Shown piece by piece: positions 28,658 through 36,956 of a DNA stretch of 64,000 nucleotides; the stretch's first letter is position 1, and the number at the start of each line of letters is the position of its first letter. The stretch comes from an uncultured Methylococcaceae bacterium. GTDB taxonomy: Bacteria > Pseudomonadota > Gammaproteobacteria > Methylococcales > Methylomonadaceae. The stretch lies in the NCBI GenBank assembly GCA_903866825.1, contig CAIPPE010000296.1, positions 1 through 64,000 of the forward strand, in the 5' to 3' direction. Position numbers and translations under genes: made by a program. Below the pieces are notes generated by a model. That model was given only the letters and a program-made list of their open reading frames with translations, was not told where the DNA came from and did no database searches.

Positions 28658-29163
28658 GGTTTTTCTGCCAACAATTGATCAACAAGTGATCTTAATTCGT
28701 CAACATCACCTGATCTAAAACCAAAATGCACATGACGAATAATACCCTTACGATCTACTAAATAAGAAGATGGCATCACTTTTACATCAAAATCTGTCGC
28801 GCACTTTTCTGATATATCGGAATAAACTGGGAAGTTAGCCGGAAATTTAGCTAAAAATGCCTTACTATCGCCTGGTTCCTGATCCATATTAATACCTACA
28901 ACCTGCAAGCCTTTCTCCTTTAATCCCTGATTCAAGTTATTCAAAAAAGGAAATGATTGCGCACAAGGTGAACACCAAGAGGCCCAAAAATCAAGATAAA
29001 GTACCTTTTGTCCATAAAGCTGTTTCAACTCATAACGCTGCAAATCGGGTATTGATGTCAGCAGACAATCCGGTACTTTATCACCAACTTCAACTGCCTC
29101 AACAGCTTGAAAGCAACTCAAGATCAACAGAGTTGTACATAAAGTAAAAATTCTTTGATTCAT
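28654..29163 (-). CDS. TlpA/ResA-like secreted thioredoxin
   Basis: Signal peptide; YLDFWASWCSPCAQSFPFLNNL; VMPSSYLVDRKGIIRHVHFGF. Confidence 0.93.
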   Translation of the reverse strand: MNQRIFTLCTTLLILSCFQAVEAVEVGDKVPDCLLTSIPDLQRYELKQLYGQKVLYLDFWASWCSPCAQSFPFLNNLNQGLKEKGLQVVGINMDQEPGDSKAFLAKFPANFPVYSDISEKCATDFDVKVMPSSYLVDRKGIIRHVHFGFRSGDVDELRSLVDQLLAEKP

Positions 29164-29234
29164 AATTGATAAATACTTAACAGGTTAGGCCAATATAATT
29201 ACCAAGCTATATCAGGACACTACCGAGCGTTAAA

Positions 29235-29684
29235 TTATTGAAGTTGCAATCCAACAATACTAGTATTTGAAAGAGAAAAGTTACTTGTTAGACACTGAAA
29301 AGTCACTGTAAAAGATCTCAATCCAGCTTTAGTTTTTGTTGCAGAAATATAATAATCACCAGCACCACCATTTATAGCAATAATCGGGCTGGCATTCGCA
29401 TCGCCTGAAACCGGATCAGTCGCAGTGGTCATCTGATTACCTTTATAAATATGTAAGCTCAACAATAATCCTGGCACCGGTGCTGACTGATCCTGAATCT
29501 CGGCATACAAATACTGAGAAGATGAGTCACAAGTCACTTTTCCCAGATCAGTAGCATTCGCATTGGTTCCAGTAGCATCCATGATCCCACTGGCTGATGG
29601 ATAGGCCTGCGCCATAGCAACATATCCCATACCAATCACAAAAGATGCTGTAATTAGAACCTTCTTTAGAAATAATGTTTTCAT
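29235..29684 (-). CDS. Small secreted protein, paralogue of next gene
   Basis: Signal peptide MKTLFLKKVLITASFVIGMGYVAMAQA; shares SASGIMDATGTNANATDLGKVTC...QDQSAPVPGLLLSLHIYKGNQM with 29708..30166. Confidence 0.75.
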   Translation of the reverse strand: MKTLFLKKVLITASFVIGMGYVAMAQAYPSASGIMDATGTNANATDLGKVTCDSSSQYLYAEIQDQSAPVPGLLLSLHIYKGNQMTTATDPVSGDANASPIIAINGGAGDYYISATKTKAGLRSFTVTFQCLTSNFSLSNTSIVGLQLQ

Positions 29685-29707
29685 AATAATCCTCTCCAGA
29701 TCCATCC

Positions 29708-30166
29708 CTATTGGGCTTGCAATAAAGTGATGTCTGTACCTGTATGAACACTGGTACTAGTCATACAATGGTAGGTCACATTAAATGTTCTTGCTCCTGC
29801 TGCAGTTTTGGATGCCGAAATATAATAGATGCCATCCCCCCCCCAAAGCTGCGCTCCTGGACTTGGATTTGCATCACCAGAAACAATATCTGAATCGTTA
29901 ATCATTTGCGAATCCTTATAAGCCTGAATACTCATTAGCAATCCCGGCACGGGAGCAGATAAATCCTGAATCTGAATAAAAAGATAACCTGTGGGACCAT
30001 CTCCATCATCATAGCAGCTAACTTGCGCCAAATCAGTCGCACTTGCATTATTTCCTGCCGCATCAATAACTCCACCCGCACTGTGTGCTAATACTGATTC
30101 AATGTGCCCCATAGACAATAACATCAGAACGGCTATCAAACTTTTCCTGAACGCTTTTATTTTCAT
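29708..30166 (-). CDS. Small secreted protein, paralogue of previous gene
   Basis: Signal peptide; AGGVIDAAGNNASATDLAQVSC...IQDLSAPVPGLLMSIQAYKDSQM. Confidence 0.75.
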   Translation of the reverse strand: MKIKAFRKSLIAVLMLLSMGHIESVLAHSAGGVIDAAGNNASATDLAQVSCYDDGDGPTGYLFIQIQDLSAPVPGLLMSIQAYKDSQMINDSDIVSGDANPSPGAQLWGGDGIYYISASKTAAGARTFNVTYHCMTSTSVHTGTDITLLQAQ

Positions 30167-30204
30167 ATTAATTCTCATATTGCTACCATGACCTCTCCAA
30201 TTAA

Positions 30205-31038
30205 TTACTGGGGCCCCGCTTTTGAAAGCTGCTTTAGCCTTAACTCGGCCAACTGTCGAACATTTGCATCACTATCTCTGAGTGCTTGCTGTAACAAGAC
30301 TTCATCGTTACCTGCATTATCGACAGCTGTTAGTCTTACCGAAACATTACTATCATGAAGTGCCTCGTTTAATGCACTGGCAGCCTCTGCGCCCTCACGA
30401 TGCGCTAAACTGGATAAAGCTCGTACTCGAACGAGGGGTTCTGGATCTGCTAAACCTGCAATCAATACTTGCTTTACTGCCACATCACCCTTTTTCCCAA
30501 CTGCCAACAAACGCCCCATGGCTTCAACTCTTTCAGATGTTACATTAGAACTTGCCATTTTTAATAAGGCTGCAGTCTGGTCAGGTTCTGATTTCTCATT
30601 TATATTATCAGTAGTTACTGAAGGCATAATTACATTAACCCGACTTTCACCCGACTTTTCACCAACAATCCAAACTTCTTCAAGTTTAAGCGGCAAGTCA
30701 TTCTCAGAAACTGAGTCAGAATATCTAAAAACAAGATCCGCTTTACCTACAAGAAAACACTCCAGTATTTGCTTTACTGTACTACCTGAACAATTTGCAT
30801 TCATTAAGCCACTAGGTAAAGCTGAATAATTTATCCTCACGCCTGTTTTATTAGCTATGACTGCTAAGACTTCGGTCAAAGGTGCCTGATTAACTTTAAG
30901 TTGAAACTCTTTATTTATCTCATTGCTTACAATAAACCAATATTTTTGACTACCTAGACCATTAACATCTATCGAAGCTGGTAAAATACTAGGCATCAGT
31001 GTTACCAAGCAAATCAGGCAGAATTTAATCATTTTCAT
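30205..31038 (-). CDS. Secreted STN-domain plus HEAT-repeat protein (likely start 31038)
   Basis: MKMIKFCLICLVTLMPSILPASI signal; LTEVLAVIANKTGVRINYSALPSGLMNANCSGSTVKQILECFL STN-like; C-terminal ALLKMASSNVTSERVEAMGRLL...DPEPLVRVRALSSLAHREGAEAASALNEALHDSNVSVRLTAVD HEAT repeats. Confidence 0.8.
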   Translation of the reverse strand: MKMIKFCLICLVTLMPSILPASIDVNGLGSQKYWFIVSNEINKEFQLKVNQAPLTEVLAVIANKTGVRINYSALPSGLMNANCSGSTVKQILECFLVGKADLVFRYSDSVSENDLPLKLEEVWIVGEKSGESRVNVIMPSVTTDNINEKSEPDQTAALLKMASSNVTSERVEAMGRLLAVGKKGDVAVKQVLIAGLADPEPLVRVRALSSLAHREGAEAASALNEALHDSNVSVRLTAVDNAGNDEVLLQQALRDSDANVRQLAELRLKQLSKAGPQ

Positions 31039-31259
31039 GGCAACCCTCGCAAAACAAACTTTTAAACGCAAAGCTATTGTACACAAAACCTCATACATAA
31101 CCCATTTCTCACTTCGCAAAAAAGAGCATGCAATACTGACGAAAATTAAAACAGCCAATATCTCATGCTCTTTCAAGCAATTAGCTCAGTAATTCATTTA
31201 TCGAGAAAACTAACCACTTTATAAATGCCTGTCATTTTCATAATTCTACACTTAAAAAA

Positions 31260-31300
31260 AGAACCTACGACAATATCATCGCCGTAGGTTTCTTTAAGCT
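31260..31300 (-). terminator. Rho-independent terminator downstream of the His-N-terminal secreted protein gene
   Basis: Stem aacctacg / cgtaggtt (31262-31269, 31283-31290); minus-strand read-out is followed by CTTTTTTT. Confidence 0.8.
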
Positions 31301-31324
31301 TCTAGCCTTTTAACAAAGGATTAA

Positions 31325-32272
31325 TTATCTCCAGAAATTTGTTCCATCTCCTTCATGTATACCACTCCATACTGGGAATTCAGCATTAATTTGCGCGGCT
31401 GATGGATAAACATGAATATCATCACCTGCACCCGCATTACCAGTACAACCTGCAGGAAGCGGATTAGTAACCAAATTTCTAGTGACCTTCAATGTAGCTG
31501 GCGATCCCCAACCGTCTCCATTAATCGTATGTGCCGCATCAGCATAACCATCATAATTAGAATAAGCATGGGCTGCTGGAATACCACCAGAAATGTTAGT
31601 GCTGGTTAAGTTAGCTGTCGGAACCCCAAAAGGCTGCCCTGGTACGCCAGTAAAGTTAGGAATAGGCGACCAATAAAGAATGTCTTGATCTGTAGCAACT
31701 GTACTTGGCACTGAAGCAGAATTACAAAAATCAGCAATAGCCGCATAAAACGTTACAGATCGCGCGCATGACTTTGGATTAATTGTGATTGCTGCTGCGA
31801 AAAAATCAGCCTGAACAGGTGTACTGATCGTTTGGTCGTAATTCTTTCCACCCGCCCAAAATCCATCGATATTATTTAAGGGATCAGCTTTTATTTGGGT
31901 TAAAGGAAAGGGTCCACCTACTCGAATTAAGGTCCCGATACCCGCTAATGGCGAATAATAGTTGCTGGCAGGATTAGTGGTATACACTTTCGATACATTC
32001 GTATTTGCGCCAGTACTATCTACCCCAATGACTGGAGTATATGTGGTTGCATTTGGAAAAATCACATTGGTCCCAAAAGTAGGCTGGCCTACTACCCCGG
32101 AAGGAAGCTTACAACCATGCGATATAGTTACTCGATTGTGAGTTTTTGTTCCTTCCAATATAGTTGGAACTTCAAAACGGGTATGAGCAAAAGCACCCTG
32201 ACTCACCGTGATCATTCCCACTGTCGCTAGTGAATACTTAGCTAGTTTTTTAAATGTTAATAATGTTGACAC
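31325..32272 (-). CDS. Secreted protein with predicted N-terminal histidine (AFA/HTRFEVPT), possible copper-binding
   Basis: Signal peptide ending SQGAFA; mature start HTRFEVPTILEGTKTHNRVTISHGC resembles secreted copper-protein N-termini such as YcnI/DUF1775. Confidence 0.6.
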   Translation of the reverse strand: MSTLLTFKKLAKYSLATVGMITVSQGAFAHTRFEVPTILEGTKTHNRVTISHGCKLPSGVVGQPTFGTNVIFPNATTYTPVIGVDSTGANTNVSKVYTTNPASNYYSPLAGIGTLIRVGGPFPLTQIKADPLNNIDGFWAGGKNYDQTISTPVQADFFAAAITINPKSCARSVTFYAAIADFCNSASVPSTVATDQDILYWSPIPNFTGVPGQPFGVPTANLTSTNISGGIPAAHAYSNYDGYADAAHTINGDGWGSPATLKVTRNLVTNPLPAGCTGNAGAGDDIHVYPSAAQINAEFPVWSGIHEGDGTNFWR

Positions 32273-32554
32273 TATGATCTCCTTTTAGGACATTGTTGAT
32301 ATATCTAGATACACTTCAAATTTATGAGCCCTCACAGAGAAACACCCATATCGAACATAGTAAGCATATATCATACCAACATAATTAATCCCTTATCCAT
32401 CATAGACCTATCTACAATCAACAAAAACGATGAAAACAAAAGTGTGTCATTTAACCTATTTTTTTATAAAAAGTGAGTCATATAACATAGTTTAATAAAT
32501 CATCAATCGTGTAATCTGTTCAAACTAGACAACCTCATGTTCAGCTATGTGTCT

Positions 32555-33886
32555 TTATTCTCCAGCAATAGACATTTGTTCAACCAGTATTGAGCCAGTA
32601 CGGGTACTTCCCCGATAATCGATGTCATTGCCTACTGCCACGATATTTTTAAGCATATCCTTCAAATTGCCGGCAATGGTAATTTCTTCAACGGGATATT
32701 GAATCACGCCATTTTCTACCCAAAAGCCTGCAGCGCCCCGAGAGTAATCACCGGTTAAGATATTAACACCCTGCCCCATCAATTCTGTCACCAACAATCC
32801 GGTATCCAGTTTCTTCAACATCCCCTGAAAATCCAAGTCACCGGAATCAATGGTTAAATTTCTCACTCCACCGGCATTACCTGTACTCCGTAAGCCTAAT
32901 TTACGGGCCGAATAAGTCCCTAAGACGTAACTTCTTAGGATACCCTCACTGACGATATCACGGGTTTTTGTAGCAACCCCTTCTGAATCATAAGCAGAAC
33001 TTCCCAAGGCACCTTTTAAATGCGGCTGTTCGTAGATATGAACAAAATCAGGAAAGACCTGTGTCTCTATCGCGTCCAGTAAGAATGACGCTTTACGATA
33101 CAAATTGCCTCCCGATATGGCGCTAATAAAGGAAGACAACAAACCGGAAGCAATTTCTGCACTGTACAATACTGGACACTGACGGGTACTTAAACTGCGA
33201 CCTTCTAAGCGTCTCAGTGCACGCTCTGCGGCTTTTCTACCAATCTCTGAGGCTGCTTCCAGATTGTTTGGGTTTCTGGCTACGCTATACCAGTAATCGC
33301 GCTGCATGCTGTCGCCACGTTGCGCTAAAACTGAACAACTTAAAGAATGCCGGGTTGAAATATAACCCTGTAAAAATCCAAGACTATTACCCATCACATG
33401 AATCCCTTGATGGGTATTCACTGTTGCCCCTTCTGAGTTACTGATATCGGCATGAAAATTACGCGCTGCATCTTCGCATTCAACAGCCAATATAATCGCC
33501 TCATCCGCACTAATAGACCAAGGATGATTCAGATCAAGATCCGGAAATTCGGTGGCTAATAGTTCTTTTTCTGGCAATCCCGCATACACATCTTCACTGG
33601 TATAGCGAGCGATACTGCAAGCAGCTGTGACAGTTTCTTTAATTGATTCGGGTGACAAATCGGTGGTGCTTGCCGAGCCCTTACGCTGACCAAAATAGAC
33701 TGTTATACCCAGACCTTGACCACAATGATGTTCAATCGTCTCAACCTCACCTAATCGCGCTGACACAGACAAGCCATTTTCTTGACTTAACCCTGCTTCA
33801 GCAGCACTAGCACCTTGTTGTTTGGCTTCGTCCAACAAATGTTGAACACTGTTTTTTAAACGCTTAACTTCTTCCTGATTCTGCAC
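32555..33886 (-). CDS. pmbA: PmbA/TldE metalloprotease-like protein
   Basis: LGEVETIEHHCGQGLGITVYFGQRKGSASTTDLS; STGNAGGVRNLTI; GFWVENGVIQYPVEEITIAGNLKDML. Confidence 0.95.
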   Translation of the reverse strand: MQNQEEVKRLKNSVQHLLDEAKQQGASAAEAGLSQENGLSVSARLGEVETIEHHCGQGLGITVYFGQRKGSASTTDLSPESIKETVTAACSIARYTSEDVYAGLPEKELLATEFPDLDLNHPWSISADEAIILAVECEDAARNFHADISNSEGATVNTHQGIHVMGNSLGFLQGYISTRHSLSCSVLAQRGDSMQRDYWYSVARNPNNLEAASEIGRKAAERALRRLEGRSLSTRQCPVLYSAEIASGLLSSFISAISGGNLYRKASFLLDAIETQVFPDFVHIYEQPHLKGALGSSAYDSEGVATKTRDIVSEGILRSYVLGTYSARKLGLRSTGNAGGVRNLTIDSGDLDFQGMLKKLDTGLLVTELMGQGVNILTGDYSRGAAGFWVENGVIQYPVEEITIAGNLKDMLKNIVAVGNDIDYRGSTRTGSILVEQMSIAGE

Positions 33887-33948
33887 GGTGTTCTCTTTAA
33901 TCTAATATTTAGGCGACTTGACGACTACGCTGCTGAGATAGAATCCCA

Positions 33949-35388
33949 CTATACGCTGGTGCCGCCAACCGTTATACCATCAATCTTAAGAGTCGGTTGA
34001 CCGACTCCCACAGGAACGCTTTGTCCTTCCTTACCACAACTACCCACGCCACTATCGAGTTGAAGATCAGTACCCACCATTGATACTTTGGTTAAAACAT
34101 CGGGGCCATTTCCAATCAGTGTTGCTCCTTTGACTGCGCGAGTAATCTGCCCATTCTCAATTAAATACGCTTCACTGGCTGAGAAAACAAACTTACCGGA
34201 AGTAATGTCCACCTGACCACCAGCAAAGTTCTTGGCATACAAGCCTTTTTTAACGGATCGGATAATCTCTTCCGGGTTATAGGTGCCAGGCAACATATAT
34301 GTATTGGTCATCCGAGGCATGGGTAAACTCGCATACGATTCACGACGACCGTTTCCGGTTGACTTAACCCCCATTAAACGGGCATTAAGCTTATCCTGCA
34401 TATACCCCTTAAGAATCCCTTTTTCAATCAGCACGGTATTTTCTGTCGGCGTTCCTTCATCATCAATACTCAAAGACCCCCTTCGACCCGGTAAAGTCCC
34501 ATCATCAACCACTGTACATAAATCAGAGGCAACCCGTTCACCTACACGGCCACTAAAAGCAGAGGTGCCTTTGCGATTAAAATCGCCTTCCAAACCGTGA
34601 CCAATGGCTTCATGCAATAAGATACCTGGCCAACCAGCTCCCAGCACAACCGTCATATTTCCTGCGGGGGCGTCTTCTGCTTCCAGATTGACTAATGCCT
34701 GCCTAACCGCTTCCTTGCCATAATTTAACGCTTGATCCTGATCAATGAAATAGTTGTAATCACTTCTACCGCCGCCGCCCATGCTAGCTTGTTCACGTCG
34801 ACCATTTTCTTCAACAATGACGGTAACATTCATCCGTACTAAAGGTCGAATATCCGCCGCCAAGGAACCATCCTGATTAGCGACCAGTATCGTTTCGTGT
34901 ACACCGCTTAAACTGACAATGACTTCTTCGATACGTGCATCTAGCTTGCGGGTTTCGCTATCGACTTTACGTAATAGATCAATTTTCTGCTGTTCTGGCA
35001 ATGATTTTAACGGATTAGCAACTGGATAATACTGAACCGCATTAGCAGCATACACTAAGCCAACCTGAGACTCTTGACCTTGACGGACAATCGCCTTAAC
35101 GTTATTGGCTGCCTCCAGTAATACTGGCAGTTCGATACGATCACTGTAAGCAAATCCGGTCTTCTCACCGGATACCGCACGAACACCCGCCCCTTGTTCG
35201 ATACTGTGGCTACCTTCTTTAATAATTCCGCCTTCCATCACCCAGGATTCACTATGGCTGGACTGAAAGTAAATATCTGCTGCATCAACTGATGAGCTCA
35301 GCAATCTATTCATGATTTTTTCAATATCACTATCTTGAATACCGGCAGGCGCCAAAATAGCTTGTCTTGCAAGGTTTAGTATTTTCAT
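33949..35388 (-). CDS. tldD: TldD metalloprotease
   Basis: [45 protein letters not shown]. Confidence 0.97.
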   Translation of the reverse strand: MKILNLARQAILAPAGIQDSDIEKIMNRLLSSSVDAADIYFQSSHSESWVMEGGIIKEGSHSIEQGAGVRAVSGEKTGFAYSDRIELPVLLEAANNVKAIVRQGQESQVGLVYAANAVQYYPVANPLKSLPEQQKIDLLRKVDSETRKLDARIEEVIVSLSGVHETILVANQDGSLAADIRPLVRMNVTVIVEENGRREQASMGGGGRSDYNYFIDQDQALNYGKEAVRQALVNLEAEDAPAGNMTVVLGAGWPGILLHEAIGHGLEGDFNRKGTSAFSGRVGERVASDLCTVVDDGTLPGRRGSLSIDDEGTPTENTVLIEKGILKGYMQDKLNARLMGVKSTGNGRRESYASLPMPRMTNTYMLPGTYNPEEIIRSVKKGLYAKNFAGGQVDITSGKFVFSASEAYLIENGQITRAVKGATLIGNGPDVLTKVSMVGTDLQLDSGVGSCGKEGQSVPVGVGQPTLKIDGITVGGTSV

Positions 35389-35453
35389 TATAACTTTTAG
35401 TTAATTATCCCAACAGGGCAACATCATTGATGTGTATGGACCACACTCTGACA

Positions 35454-36134
35454 TCAATCTCTACGGCCTCGACCACGGCCACTACCACCGCTTCGACCCG
35501 ATTTTTTATCCTTCACTTTAGAAGGTTCGCTCATTGTTTTATAGATCAATGCCAATAACTTTTCTGCACCATCGGCTGGTGGCAATAGCGAACTATTTTT
35601 AGTATCTGGTGCGGAGCTTTGTTTAGGCTCCGTATTAATCGCTACACTGACTTGTGTTTCTGAACCTTTATCAGTCACCGTCAAGATATAACGCTCATCA
35701 TTATGCTTCTCGTTGAAATAATTTAAGGTTTTATCAAGAAAACCACTTTCTTCTTCATCACCCCGTTTATCAGGATTGTAAGTCACAAAATAGCGGCCTT
35801 TATCATGCTCACGGTCTGTAATTTGAAGATGACTTTGTCTTAAGCCCTGCCCCAACGTTTCCCATGCTAAATCATAAGTTTCCTTTATGATCATTAAAGG
35901 GGGCGTTGTTGATGTTAGATAAACATTTGAACCTAATCCCGTTCCTTCCTGCTTTATTCTGGCAGTACTATTATCGATATCTTCCGTGCTATGGGCTTTT
36001 TTATTGACCTTTATTTCAGGAGGCCGTTCTAATGCACTGGTGTCCCTATAGCGTTTATCTTCGCTTGGAGTGCTACAAGAAACTAACATCAGCGCTAATA
36101 GTAAAATCTTAATAAAGCTTGGCATATTATTCAC
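35454..36134 (-). CDS. BamC-like outer membrane lipoprotein with RG-rich tail
   Basis: Lipobox MLVSC; LERPPEIKV; YDLAWETLGQGLRQSHLQITDREHDKGRYFVTYN; tail KKSGRSGGSGRGRGRRD. Confidence 0.75.
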   Translation of the reverse strand: MNNMPSFIKILLLALMLVSCSTPSEDKRYRDTSALERPPEIKVNKKAHSTEDIDNSTARIKQEGTGLGSNVYLTSTTPPLMIIKETYDLAWETLGQGLRQSHLQITDREHDKGRYFVTYNPDKRGDEEESGFLDKTLNYFNEKHNDERYILTVTDKGSETQVSVAINTEPKQSSAPDTKNSSLLPPADGAEKLLALIYKTMSEPSKVKDKKSGRSGGSGRGRGRRD

Positions 36135-36945
36135 AGAAATAACGTCTATGGTTTAAAACAGGGAATGCGCCACGCACTTTCTCAACTCGTTCTAAATCCA
36201 GATCGGCCAAAACGTAGCCGCCGCCGGTTTTATAACAATCCAAAATTACACCCCACGGATCGACAATCATACTATGACCATAGGTTTTACGACCATTAAG
36301 ATGAAAGCCACCCTGATTGGGCGCAATCACATAACAGAGATTTTCAATCGCGCGGGCACGTAATAAAACTTCCCAGTGCGCAGCACCTGTTTCAGCCGTA
36401 AAGGCTGAAGGAACGACCAATATCTCAACGCCTGCCTGACTCATCTTCCGAAAAAACTCAGGAAATCTTAAGTCATAACAAATTGCAATACCTAATTTAC
36501 CAAAAGATGTGTCAAAAATTTGAGACTCGGTACCCGGCTCGATGCCATCCGATTCACGATATACTTCATTAGTCCCTGGCACGTTAACGTCAAACAGATG
36601 CACTTTATCATAACGTCCAACTCGCTGACCTTGATCGTTATAGACCAGACAAGCCGCTCGAACTTTGTTTGGATTCTCTGAAGCCATAGGCATTGTTCCA
36701 CCCACAACCCAGACAGCATATTTTTTTGCAACAGCCGCTAAAAAATCCTGGATTGGCCCAGCACCATCAATCTCTTTTGCATTCAGCTTATCTGTTTCAT
36801 GCGTACCCATCAGGGCAAAATTTTCTGGCAATGCGACCAACTTAGCACCAGCTTTAGCCGCTTCTGCGATTAATTTCTCCGCTTCTAACAGGTTAAAACT
36901 AATATTAGGGCTTGATGCCATTTGTATTGCTGCACATTTCGTCAT
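36127..36945 (-). CDS. Carbon-nitrogen hydrolase (nitrilase family); likely start 36945
   Basis: AAIQMASSPNISFNL; LVALPENFALMG; KLGIAICYDLRFPEFFR; catalytic E/K/C pattern. Confidence 0.95.
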   Translation of the reverse strand: MTKCAAIQMASSPNISFNLLEAEKLIAEAAKAGAKLVALPENFALMGTHETDKLNAKEIDGAGPIQDFLAAVAKKYAVWVVGGTMPMASENPNKVRAACLVYNDQGQRVGRYDKVHLFDVNVPGTNEVYRESDGIEPGTESQIFDTSFGKLGIAICYDLRFPEFFRKMSQAGVEILVVPSAFTAETGAAHWEVLLRARAIENLCYVIAPNQGGFHLNGRKTYGHSMIVDPWGVILDCYKTGGGYVLADLDLERVEKVRGAFPVLNHRRYFCE

Positions 36946-36956
36946 TTCGTCTCTTC

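Noticed and set aside
24766-32272. Possible methanobactin-type copper peptide locus
   Set aside because: No MbnB/MbnC-like genes (DUF692 or partner) and no short Cys-containing precursor beyond the DUF4266-like lipoprotein, which has a normal lipobox.
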